The notes beneath the pieces are model-generated. The model had not been told where the DNA came from. It was given only the letters and a program-made list of their open reading frames with translations, and searched no databases. DNA of 11,005 nucleotides, from the NCBI GenBank assembly GCA_002770795.1, contig PCTP01000217.1, positions 1 through 11,005 of the forward strand. The letters are read 5' to 3'. Position numbers and translations under genes: made by a program. Below are positions 1 to 6,836 of this stretch, piece after piece. Source of the stretch: Gammaproteobacteria bacterium CG22_combo_CG10-13_8_21_14_all_40_8 (lineage in GTDB: Bacteria > Pseudomonadota > Gammaproteobacteria > Enterobacterales > GCA-002770795). Every line of letters begins with the position of its first letter. Position 1 is the stretch's first letter.

Positions 1-512
1 ATCAATTCACCATAAATAACCTGATCATTCACAAGGTAAGGCGCACTGGAATAAATATCACAATTTTTAAGATTGGCGGCAATCGCAGTTCCGGAAATCT
101 CTTGCATACCTCGAATTAAAGCCATGGGATAATAAGTGGTAAAAAGATATTTATTTAAACAATCTCTCAGCAAATCAAGACGATCAATGGCAAAGTAACC
201 AGCAAATACTTTGTCTAGTGCCAAGTTTTTTCCATCGACCTGATTCATTCTTAAAAAGATGGGTAACTCAGGACGAATATCATGGATTTTGGTTGCTATT
301 TGTACCGCAGTCATCTCTCCAACTTGGGTCATCTCAGAAATAATAACTCCACCCAAATCAGTATTGGAGGTAAATATATCCATGGTGGTACTATTACAGG
401 CTTTAAGTCCGATGAGTGAATTCTCTTCACAAAATGATCTCAGTCTGGCTTCTGCCTCTTTTTGATTTTCATAGATTAGAATTTTACTAACTATATTGGT
501 TGCTTTTTCCAT
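1..512 (-). CDS. Degenerate receiver-domain protein, partial (C-terminus beyond window)
   Basis: An open frame runs from an ATG at 512-510 to the left edge, giving 170 visible residues with no stop. A good Shine-Dalgarno (GGGAG, 6 nt before the ATG) supports the start. Residues 10-120 have the alternating strand/helix pattern of a CheY-like receiver, but the phosphorylation site is lost. The usual acidic pair after strand 1 (ILxxDD) reads ILIYEN (residues 11-16), and the phospho-acceptor Asp after strand 3 appears to be Glu60 (GVIISEM). No conserved strand-5 Lys is obvious. After residue about 125 a second domain begins (residues 150-170, CDIYSSAPYLVNDQVIYGEL). It may be CheX-like but is too short here to classify. 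The gene lies 45 nt downstream of the CheX-like gene in the same direction, so it is probably the fourth gene of the operon. The receiver assignment is an inference from pattern. If it is correct, Glu60 could mimic or replace phospho-Asp. Confidence 0.7.
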   Translation of the reverse strand, partial: MEKATNIVSKILIYENQKEAEARLRSFCEENSLIGLKACNSTTMDIFTSNTDLGGVIISEMTQVGEMTAVQIATKIHDIRPELPIFLRMNQVDGKNLALDKVFAGYFAIDRLDLLRDCLNKYLFTTYYPMALIRGMQEISGTAIAANLKNCDIYSSAPYLVNDQVIYGEL

Positions 513-557
513 TATGAACTCCCATGCTATTAATTATGATAAATAATAGACCATCAA

Positions 558-1118
558 TTAGAAAAATTCCAATTCTCCACCACCAGAATCTTCATGAAGG
601 ACTTCAACTTCAAAATCCAAGTCGCCATGTTTGGAAAAATAATAATTCGCTGTGAATAATGGGGTACTGTTATACTTAACCAGAATGGTCTTTTCATCTT
701 CTATTTGTAAACTAGACATATAAGCAAAACAGCCCTTCTCTAGTATATTCGGTGTAGACATACCCAGCGCAGGGATACTTTTACCGAGCTCTCGCTTAAG
801 CCCACCACATACCGAATTGCCAAGCTCGCACAAATAATCATTGATGGTATCTAATGTTAGTTCACCTTTATTATCCTTGAGAGATTTACTAATAAATAAT
901 TTGCACTGTTCATCTATGGAAAAATGAATAGAGATAAAAATTCTAAATAGGTGGCTGCTAATGGTTAGGAAAATAGCTTCTTCGTCTTTAATGGCATTGG
1001 CATCATTGGAGATGCTTGAAAACTCCCAACCATCATCCGGAATACAATCTTTAAACGCCATTTGTACACTTTTATTAAAAAGTTGAGGAAGGGCATCTAA
1101 AAATTTAACTTGGCTCAT
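558..1118 (-). CDS. CheX-like chemotaxis phosphatase family protein
   Basis: This 186-residue soluble protein has no signal peptide or membrane segment. The sequence [15 protein letters not shown] (residues 92-106) contains the E-x-x-N signature (Glu98, Asn101) of CheC/CheX/FliY phosphatases, in the usual LxExxNxxxG context. In those proteins this pair dephosphorylates CheY-P. CheX proteins are usually about 150-160 residues; this one is somewhat longer, with an acidic, glycine-rich C-terminus ([11 protein letters not shown]). Its ATG overlaps the TGA of the upstream MCP-like gene (ATGA), so the two are probably translationally coupled. A role in removing phosphate from a partner response regulator fits the kinase two genes upstream. 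No canonical receiver is visible in the window, so the substrate is unknown. The family assignment rests on the motif and the context. Confidence 0.75.
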   Translation of the reverse strand: MSQVKFLDALPQLFNKSVQMAFKDCIPDDGWEFSSISNDANAIKDEEAIFLTISSHLFRIFISIHFSIDEQCKLFISKSLKDNKGELTLDTINDYLCELGNSVCGGLKRELGKSIPALGMSTPNILEKGCFAYMSSLQIEDEKTILVKYNSTPLFTANYYFSKHGDLDFEVEVLHEDSGGGELEFF

Positions 1119-1882
1119 AATTTTAACTCAGCCATGTTGTTCAAACAGGCATCCACCTCGGCTTGGGTAGATAATAATTCTGTATGGATCATTTTTCCAC
1201 TGGCTTGAATATCTTGGAAAGTAGAAGTGGTTAAAATATCATTTTTGTACAGACTCTGGCGATAACCCTCACTTAATTCTTGGGATCTCAAGGCAAGAGC
1301 CCTAACTTCGTCCGCAACAACGGCAAATCCTCGTCCCTGCTCACCTGCTCTTGCTGCTTCAATCGCCGCATTCAGTGCCAAAATAACAATTTGTTTGACA
1401 ATGTTAAAGAATTGCCCATTTTGCTGGCTCATGGTTTTATTATGTTCCATCAATCCAGTTAATGATTCATGCCATCGCTCAAAAGTAATAAGAATTTCAG
1501 AAAGACTCTCTAATCTGAACTGAATATCTTTTAGTTGGCGAATGAGTTGCTGAACTCTATCTTCATGTTCATTCCCCATTTGTACAATTCTCTGCTCATG
1601 ATCAGACATGATGGATTGTATCTGTGATTCCAAACTCTTTTTCAATTCTGATTTTTCATTTTGAATGGTGGTAATTTCTTGATGTAATTGCTGGATCTGT
1701 AATTGATTCTTCGATTCAGTATCCAACAACAAAGATTTTTCCACCATTTTTGATTGTTTTTTGATTAACTCTTCAACTTGTTCGTTTAAAACATTACTCA
1801 TTTGTTTTTGTTTTAAATACAAATACAGCGGGAGACCACCTACTACAGCTAACACAACAAAATAAATTATCCAGTTTAACAT
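1115..1882 (-). CDS. Truncated methyl-accepting chemotaxis-like protein: one membrane anchor plus signalling hairpin
   Basis: This 255-residue protein has one N-terminal membrane helix (about residues 3-23), followed by a long charged coiled coil (about 25-135). The MCP signalling hairpin (about 160-200) is almost perfectly conserved: [19 protein letters not shown] (168-186) then [14 protein letters not shown] (187-200). There is no periplasmic sensor domain, second membrane helix or HAMP domain. The arm before the hairpin is about 140 residues and the arm after it about 70, so only the inner part can form the usual antiparallel bundle. Upstream of the LALN core the family consensus IAxQTN reads IVKQIV (161-166). 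This loses the conserved T-N and, from my memory of Tsr, puts Lys163 at the position of trimer-contact residue Phe373. No clear methylation-site motif was seen. It lies 54 nt after the kinase gene. It may be a scaffold or coupling element that responds to inputs sensed by the kinase; this is inference. GAGAG 6-7 nt upstream supports the start. Confidence 0.88.
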   Translation of the reverse strand: MLNWIIYFVVLAVVGGLPLYLYLKQKQMSNVLNEQVEELIKKQSKMVEKSLLLDTESKNQLQIQQLHQEITTIQNEKSELKKSLESQIQSIMSDHEQRIVQMGNEHEDRVQQLIRQLKDIQFRLESLSEILITFERWHESLTGLMEHNKTMSQQNGQFFNIVKQIVILALNAAIEAARAGEQGRGFAVVADEVRALALRSQELSEGYRQSLYKNDILTTSTFQDIQASGKMIHTELLSTQAEVDACLNNMAELKL

Positions 1883-1936
1883 TTTAGGCTCTCACATTCT
1901 GTCAATAGAGTTAAATTGATGTTATTCCGATCTTTC

Positions 1937-4900
1937 TCATATTGATTTATTTAAAAGAGAATTTCTAATAAACAAGTTTTTATTTAAGCGGATAATTGTC
2001 GAAAAAGTACGATAATCATCCATTTCATCACCCGCATCTAGCTTCACCTCGATACTTCCGCCCTGTTTTTCTAAAAAGTTTTTAACAGCATCCATTCCCA
2101 CGCCACGGCCAGATATTTCCGTCACCTTTTCAGCCGTCGAAAAGCCAGGGCTAAAAATAAGGTTACTAATTTCTTGTGCCGTTGGTCTTGGATCCGAGGC
2201 TGCATAAATCCCCTTTTCAATAGCACTTTGATAAATTCTATTTACAGCAACACCGCGTCCATCATCAGTCACTTTAAACACCACAAGATCACTTTCTTCG
2301 GTTGTTTTAAGTTCAATTTTACCTTTGGTATTTTTTCCATTAGCCAATCGTTCTTGGGGATTTTCGATACCATGATCTACCGAGTTTCTAAAAATATGCA
2401 TAAAGATGCCATTTAACATATCATGCACTTTATCTATCACTAAATAGTTTCCATCTTCAATAGAAACATCTGGTGATTCCTTGCCTATTTCTGACGCTAA
2501 AGAAGCCAATGAAACCACCACATCATCTATTACAACGCTAATAGGTTTTGCTTTAACAGAAACCAATGTTTGATAAGTTTCATCTAAGCAATTTCGAATA
2601 TCTTCTGTGGCTTCTTGCAAATCCAAAGCTTCTATTTTATCCAATAAAGAAATAACCTGAGCTTGATTAAATCCTGTATTATTTTTGTCATTAATCTCGG
2701 AAATACCCAGTTTATCTTGAGCAATTTGTTCATATCTTAAAACATCGTTTTCTGCTGACTCTAATTCTTCTAATAAACTAACAGCATTCCATTGCTTCTC
2801 TGGTTGCTTTCTCAGTTCATCGTAGGTATGTTCCACACGATGCACTGAATCAGTCAGATTGACAAAGCCATAAGTTCTAGCATTTCCTTTAACAGTATGA
2901 ATATTTCTGAATAACTCTGAAATAACTTCAATTTCTTTTGTTGAATGCGTGTTTATTAATTGTCGGCACTTATCGATGAATTCTTTAGAGGTCTTGATGA
3001 AATTAACAAATTTATCGCGAGAAACAGCTATTATCTGACCAATAATTTGTAATTCCTGCTTTTGTGATTCGGCTTCCTTCTGTAATTTTCTTAATTCCGT
3101 CACATCACGAACGGTTACCATAATTTTCTCAATTTCTTCATTATGGATAATAGGCACCCAATCCAAATCAAGCATTTTCTCGCGCCCATCATCTAATGTC
3201 ACTACCACTTCCTTGACCAATAAGTGAGAATTGAATTCAAACATCATTTCATCCATGCCTAATAAAGAATCCACGGCTGTCTGTATTTGATTTAAGGTAT
3301 CTAAGCCCAAATTAGTATGATGAAAGATCAGATCCATAAAGTTGCGATTGGCTATATTTTCTGTTTCTAGTATCTCCTCTAAATGTGCAGAATACTCATG
3401 ATGAATAATACCGCCCTCAACAACAGTGAATAATCCTTGCAGCATGTTGGCCATCATTGTGGCTATGTCTTGATTTTTCTGTCTGAGTTCAGCTGTTCTT
3501 TCTCTAACTTTTTCTTCCAAGGTACGGTTTTGCTCTTCGATAACTTCTCTCATATGAATATTTTTTATGGTTGTGACTAAGGAACCAGAAATAGCAGAGG
3601 CAAACTCGTAATCACTATCTTCAAATTGAACTGTTTTTACATCGCCGGAAAAATTCATTACACCAATTAGAATATCTTTATCAATTAAAGGGACACAGAG
3701 TAAAGCTCGCGCGGCTTGTGGTTGTTCAGAATTGACGAATTGAGGATCTTTTGAAGTGTCTGGTACATAAATAATTTTCTGATTCTGAGCAGATTTTCCC
3801 AATACACCTTCACCTAAAGCAAAAGTACTCGGTTTATTATCAACATCTATTTCCTTAGGCGGATAAAATGCCTTTACCACCAAACGATCCTCTTTATTTT
3901 TCAAGTAAACCGATCCTTGCGCAACACCCACTTGTTCATGCATGGCACTAAGCACTTCCTCCAGTGCTCGAGTTCGGTCTACTGTTGCGGCTAAAATTTC
4001 TCCTGTATGATTTAATTTTGCCAAATCAGCCATTTTCTTCTTAATGGACTTTCTCATAGAGTTAAAGTTTTGAGAGGCCAGCAATAATAGTATTACCCAA
4101 CCGATTAAGGCTGTTTTACTACCTAATCCGACGGCGGCAACCACTTCTTTTTGCTGTTCATTAAATTGTGTATCAGCGATGGTCAGTAATTGGTCGAATT
4201 CTTCAACGGATTTTTTAACGGCCTGTTCAGCCACTTGTAATTGTTGATAAGCCAACATTGTTTGATTGATTTGATTGATTTTAAATTGAGTTAAGTCATG
4301 TTTTTCATCCGAAGCTCTGGATTTTAATCCATCCATCTGAGCCACCCATGTTTTCCAAAGATCATCAGCACCAACTTCAGCAACAAGAGGTTGTAGGTAA
4401 TCTATTCTTGGCTGGATATCCTCAAATAAAGATTCAAGATCATCTTTTGAGTTAGTTAACTCATCAAGATTTGTACGAGTGTTGATTTCCTTAATCGTGT
4501 TAATAAGCGTGAACAACTGACCATCAATCCTGGAAGCAGATCCTGCAATAATATCCATGGTATTTTTATGCTCAGGTGAATTAAAATAGCTTATATCCAG
4601 CAAGGTTGCGCCTGCATCATCTATGTCATTCATAAACCCTTGAGCTTCATCTTCTGCTAACTGTTTTTGTTTTAATAGCTCTAATTTGGCTTTAAACATC
4701 ACAGCCACAGCTTCATCATATTCCTGGTAATTTTTTTTAGCCAACTGCGTATGGCTAGACATCGATTTATCATTTTCGACCAATTTTTCAAGATTCTTAA
4801 ACTTTTCTCGGAAAATCTTACCCGATTCATCATATTGATGAGAAAAATCCATAATCTCTTCACTGCTAATGGCGTTATAGCCTGATGAACTCAATTTAGC

Positions 4901-5089
4901 CTGTTTCAATAGAGCTATTTGCACACTATTGCTTTGTTTTAAGACAGGCACAGCACTTTCGTTGACTCGAGCAGTTGAATCATTAATTGTATTTAAATTA
5001 ACCAAAGAAAGAACACTGGAGAGTGAAAGTAATATCACAATAACAGCAAAGCCTATCCAGACTTTTTGATTAAAATTTAACTTTACCAT
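1937..5089 (-). CDS. Membrane sensor histidine kinase with GAF, PAS-like, HPt and CheA-type ATPase domains
   Basis: This 1050-residue inner-membrane kinase has membrane helix 1 (about residues 10-32), a helical periplasmic region (about 33-318) like MCP four-helix-bundle sensors, and membrane helix 2 (about 320-340). A cytosolic GAF domain follows (about 365-510), then a coiled coil (513-545), a PAS-like domain (about 546-665) and a second coiled coil. The HPt domain (about 690-790) has the phospho-acceptor motif FRNIHTVKGNAR, His731. The CheA-type ATPase has an N-box (HIFRNSVDHGIE, Asn902), G1 (DDGRG, 942-946), an F-box-like IFSPGFST (978-985) and G2 (SGRGVGMD, 993-1000). It stops at residue 1050, just after the ATPase fold, so the P5/CheW-like domain that docks CheA to receptors is absent. 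There is no obvious P3 dimerisation domain, and HPt lies in the middle rather than at the N-terminus. ATP-dependent phosphorylation of His731 is expected, but the receiver partner is not visible. AGGTAG lies 9 nt upstream of the ATG. It leads the operon. Confidence 0.93.
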   Translation of the reverse strand: MVKLNFNQKVWIGFAVIVILLSLSSVLSLVNLNTINDSTARVNESAVPVLKQSNSVQIALLKQAKLSSSGYNAISSEEIMDFSHQYDESGKIFREKFKNLEKLVENDKSMSSHTQLAKKNYQEYDEAVAVMFKAKLELLKQKQLAEDEAQGFMNDIDDAGATLLDISYFNSPEHKNTMDIIAGSASRIDGQLFTLINTIKEINTRTNLDELTNSKDDLESLFEDIQPRIDYLQPLVAEVGADDLWKTWVAQMDGLKSRASDEKHDLTQFKINQINQTMLAYQQLQVAEQAVKKSVEEFDQLLTIADTQFNEQQKEVVAAVGLGSKTALIGWVILLLLASQNFNSMRKSIKKKMADLAKLNHTGEILAATVDRTRALEEVLSAMHEQVGVAQGSVYLKNKEDRLVVKAFYPPKEIDVDNKPSTFALGEGVLGKSAQNQKIIYVPDTSKDPQFVNSEQPQAARALLCVPLIDKDILIGVMNFSGDVKTVQFEDSDYEFASAISGSLVTTIKNIHMREVIEEQNRTLEEKVRERTAELRQKNQDIATMMANMLQGLFTVVEGGIIHHEYSAHLEEILETENIANRNFMDLIFHHTNLGLDTLNQIQTAVDSLLGMDEMMFEFNSHLLVKEVVVTLDDGREKMLDLDWVPIIHNEEIEKIMVTVRDVTELRKLQKEAESQKQELQIIGQIIAVSRDKFVNFIKTSKEFIDKCRQLINTHSTKEIEVISELFRNIHTVKGNARTYGFVNLTDSVHRVEHTYDELRKQPEKQWNAVSLLEELESAENDVLRYEQIAQDKLGISEINDKNNTGFNQAQVISLLDKIEALDLQEATEDIRNCLDETYQTLVSVKAKPISVVIDDVVVSLASLASEIGKESPDVSIEDGNYLVIDKVHDMLNGIFMHIFRNSVDHGIENPQERLANGKNTKGKIELKTTEESDLVVFKVTDDGRGVAVNRIYQSAIEKGIYAASDPRPTAQEISNLIFSPGFSTAEKVTEISGRGVGMDAVKNFLEKQGGSIEVKLDAGDEMDDYRTFSTIIRLNKNLFIRNSLLNKSI

Positions 5090-5479
5090 AATAACTATCT
5101 ACCTAAAAATGACGCTCAGTGAGCCGAGATTAACTTATCACTTAGTATGGTAGAATATTGGATTATCGCAAGTTATGTCCTCAAAATTAATTAAACCAGC
5201 GAGATAGCTGGGATTGTTTGGAATACAGGGGCGCAATAATCTTAGAATTATTTAACTCTACTATTTTTAAATCATCTAAAATGAATAGCAGCATCGCCAA
5301 TATCCAAAAAATACCACTTAGAATCACTGCCCCACTGTAGAGTTCTGAAAAGATCATGGGAATAAAACAACACCAGATCTATCCCCAAATAAAGGCCACG
5401 ATGTGCACCGGAGGTTATCCATCCTGGGTGCTGGGCATGCATCAATGCATTTTCCAAACTAAGTAGCAAGCAATAAGGA
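5090..5479. other. Gene-poor region upstream of the kinase operon, with a doubtful 65-codon frame
   Basis: This stretch should contain the promoter of the minus-strand kinase operon. A weak candidate is TTGCGA (5166-5171) and TACTAA (5142-5147), 18 nt apart on the minus strand. A small hairpin (CCAGC, loop GAGATA, GCTGG; 5196-5211) is followed on the minus strand by an AT-rich tract and may be a weak terminator. A minus-strand frame (about 5272-5469, TTG start) encodes 65 residues including HPGWITSGAHRGLYLGIDLV. It has no recognised family and no clear Shine-Dalgarno. The frame stays open upstream into the GC-rich patch (TEWSAKAHHPYC just before it), so it may be the remnant of a larger repeat-borne or decayed sequence rather than a gene. 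Confidence 0.4.
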
Positions 5480-5680
5480 TGATGTGCTTTCGCACTCCAC
5501 TCGGTTTGGAAGAGGTCTGCACCCCTCCCAAATCAAAGCGCCTTCTTGCCTGGCTTCGCCCGCTTCGCATGGCGAAGCTTCGGCTGCGGCACTATTCCGG
5601 CCTAAAGGCCGGGGTCTAAAACCTGCCCTTGCTGAAACATGCTGCGCATCTTTTGTAGTGCTTAACATTAGGATTCTAGG
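5480..5680. repeat. GC-rich palindromic patch, candidate dispersed repeat
   Basis: About 200 bases are visibly richer in G and C than the AT-rich sequence on both sides and are open in several frames at once, as is common for structured repeats. Two strong inverted repeats are present. One is GCTTCGCC (5553-5560) with GGCGAAGC (5571-5578); the inner GCTTCG (5562-5567) can pair with the same right arm instead. The other is CCGGCC-TAAA-GGCCGG (5597-5612). Neither is followed by a T-run on either strand, so they do not look like ordinary terminators. The patch resembles short dispersed repeats that I associate with Legionella genomes, but that is recall and not a search. Both translated frames (66 and 69 codons) are low-complexity and are treated as non-coding. 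Confidence 0.4.
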
Positions 5681-5705
5681 TTAAGTCTATTATTTACTAA
5701 AAAAA

Positions 5706-5719
5706 TTGATCCAGATTAA
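5706..5719 (+). promoter_or_regulatory. FNR/ANR operator upstream of the hemerythrin-ubiT pair
   Basis: TTGATCCAGATTAA matches the FNR/ANR consensus TTGAT-N4-ATCAA at 9 of 10 positions, the one mismatch being T for C in the right half. The centre is at 5712.5. If it acts at -41.5, transcription starts at 5754 and the -10 hexamer falls exactly on TAAACT (5742-5747). This leaves a 26-nt leader before the ATG at 5780. A perfect TATAAT also lies at 5760-5765; used as the -10, it would put the operator near -60, close to the class I spacing, but would leave a leader of only about 8 nt. No good -35 box exists for either, which fits activator dependence. The target function (oxygen-independent quinone synthesis) agrees with low-oxygen control. 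Confidence 0.7.
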
Positions 5720-5779
5720 GGAGTAGCTCCCATTTAAATCATAAACTACACCACAATGATATAATCTTGGATAGCTATC

Positions 5780-6208
5780 ATGACAAGCATTACAGAAAAA
5801 CTCAAAAATGAGCATCATGATTGTGAACAAAAATTTTGCATTTTTGAGTCAACAGTTGAGAGTGGAAACTGGGAGCAGTCTCAACCCTGCTGGCATCAGT
5901 TCGTTGATGCATTGCAAACACATATCCGCTTTGAAGAGGAAATTCTTTTCCCTGCTTTTGAAAAAGTCACACAACTCTCCCCTTTAAATGGCCCAACAGC
6001 AGTAATGCGCTTAGAACATCAACAATTTAAACAACAGATAAAAATTATTCAGCAAATGCTCAAGGAGCATGATAAACAAGGATTGCAAGATGTTGCAGAT
6101 GAACTCATGGCATCAATTCAGCAACATTCTTTTAAAGAAGAGTCCATTCTTTACCCTCTTTGCGATAGGCACCTCAAGTTGTCTGAATTATACTGTGGTG
6201 AAAATTAA
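5780..6208 (+). CDS. Hemerythrin-like HHE-domain protein
   Basis: This 142-residue soluble protein is predicted to form a four-helix bundle of the hemerythrin HHE cation-binding family. Likely di-iron ligands are His12 (in NEHHD), His48 and Glu52 (HIRFE, followed by EEILFP), His80 (RLEHQQF) and His116 and Glu120 (QHSFKEESILYP). The length is usual for bacterial single-domain hemerythrins, which bind oxygen or nitric oxide or act in iron and redox homeostasis. It is transcribed with ubiT only 18 nt downstream and lies behind an FNR-type operator. This suggests a role at low oxygen, such as sensing, storing or scavenging oxygen or NO. The ATG is preceded by a weak GGA about 9 nt upstream. Cysteines at 15, 20, 37, 128 and 139 are noted without an assigned role. 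The family is fairly sure; the physiological role is inferred. Confidence 0.85.
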   Translation: MTSITEKLKNEHHDCEQKFCIFESTVESGNWEQSQPCWHQFVDALQTHIRFEEEILFPAFEKVTQLSPLNGPTAVMRLEHQQFKQQIKIIQQMLKEHDKQGLQDVADELMASIQQHSFKEESILYPLCDRHLKLSELYCGEN

Positions 6209-6226
6209 GCCATCTAGAGGTTATTC

Positions 6227-6757
6227 GTGAACTTTCAAAAGCCTGCAATACAAGCGTCACCCCAAAGTCTCTCAATGAAACTGCTACCTTTATTATCTCT
6301 CCCCTTTAAACTTGTACCTGTATTTGTACTGCAGCCCATTATTGCCCCCTGTCTGAAACTGATAGAAGATCAATTAGCTGAAGAAGATTGGGCAATTATC
6401 CAAGGGCGTTGGCTGAAGATTGCTTTTGAAGATCTTCAATATTCTTTCTATATTACTGCAGCTAACCAAAAATTTATCTGTTCGCCAAGCCATTTTCTGC
6501 TGAAAACTGAATCACTACATGCAGATGCTACAATTTCTGGCAGCTGTGCTAGCTTTTTAAAGTTACTTGATCAAGATGTTGATCCTGAAAGCCTATTTTT
6601 TCGAAGAGAGTTGAAACTATCAGGCGACACAGAGTTAGGCTATTGGTTCAAAGCGATATTAGATAGAGTAGAGAGAGATAAGCTACCTTCAATTGTCCTA
6701 AAAATCAGTCAGCTGGTCAAAATGAAGCCTTTAAACGGCTTAGCAACAAAAGGTTAA
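6227..6757 (+). CDS. ubiT: UbiT, SCP2-type lipid carrier of oxygen-independent ubiquinone biosynthesis
   Basis: This 176-residue protein has an SCP2 sterol-carrier fold. The segment DPESLFFRRELKLSGDTELG (119-138), continuing into YWFKAILDRVE, matches E. coli UbiT (YhbT: DPDTLFFQRRLVIEGDTELG) closely. GRWLKIAFEDLQ (60-71) matches its GRWLSIHVRDID. UbiT is thought to bind hydrophobic quinone precursors and works with UbiU and UbiV, which hydroxylate the ring without oxygen. The N-terminal region (about 15-45) is rich in Leu and Pro and could contact membrane or lipid. Neither ubiU nor ubiV is in the window, so they should lie elsewhere if the pathway works. The start is GTG at 6227, supported by AGAGG 6 nt upstream; no good ATG fits better. 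It is co-transcribed with the hemerythrin-like gene and probably shares its FNR-type control. Confidence 0.88.
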   Translation: MNFQKPAIQASPQSLSMKLLPLLSLPFKLVPVFVLQPIIAPCLKLIEDQLAEEDWAIIQGRWLKIAFEDLQYSFYITAANQKFICSPSHFLLKTESLHADATISGSCASFLKLLDQDVDPESLFFRRELKLSGDTELGYWFKAILDRVERDKLPSIVLKISQLVKMKPLNGLATKG

Positions 6758-6836
6758 TGAAATTAAGCAATACCAGATGCATATTCAGTTTTTAGTTGAT
6801 ACTATAGTTTTCATTTTAAATTTCTGAATACTCATC

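Noticed and set aside
259..465. 68-codon plus-strand frame
   Set aside because: It is antisense to the degenerate receiver gene, whose own frame has a good ribosome site and continuous protein pattern.
1280..1462. 60-codon plus-strand frame
   Set aside because: Antisense shadow of the highly conserved MCP hairpin.
2174..2416. 80-codon plus-strand frame
   Set aside because: Antisense shadow of the conserved ATPase domain of the kinase.
4255..4285. Repeated TTGATTGATT-like sequence resembling FNR half-sites
   Set aside because: It is inside the kinase coding sequence (Asn/Gln/Ile codons) and lacks the spaced inverted half-site.
5437..5450. ATGCAT-CA-ATGCAT repeat
   Set aside because: Short, self-palindromic hexamers in non-coding DNA, with nothing linking them to a function.
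5597..5612. CCGGCC-TAAA-GGCCGG as a transcription terminator
   Set aside because: The stem is strong but no T-run follows on either strand; it fits better as part of a palindromic repeat.
5459..5684. Overlapping open frames on both strands (66 and 69 codons)
   Set aside because: They are mirror frames in the GC-rich palindromic patch, with Ala/Arg/Pro-rich low-complexity products, no ribosome site and no recognisable domain.
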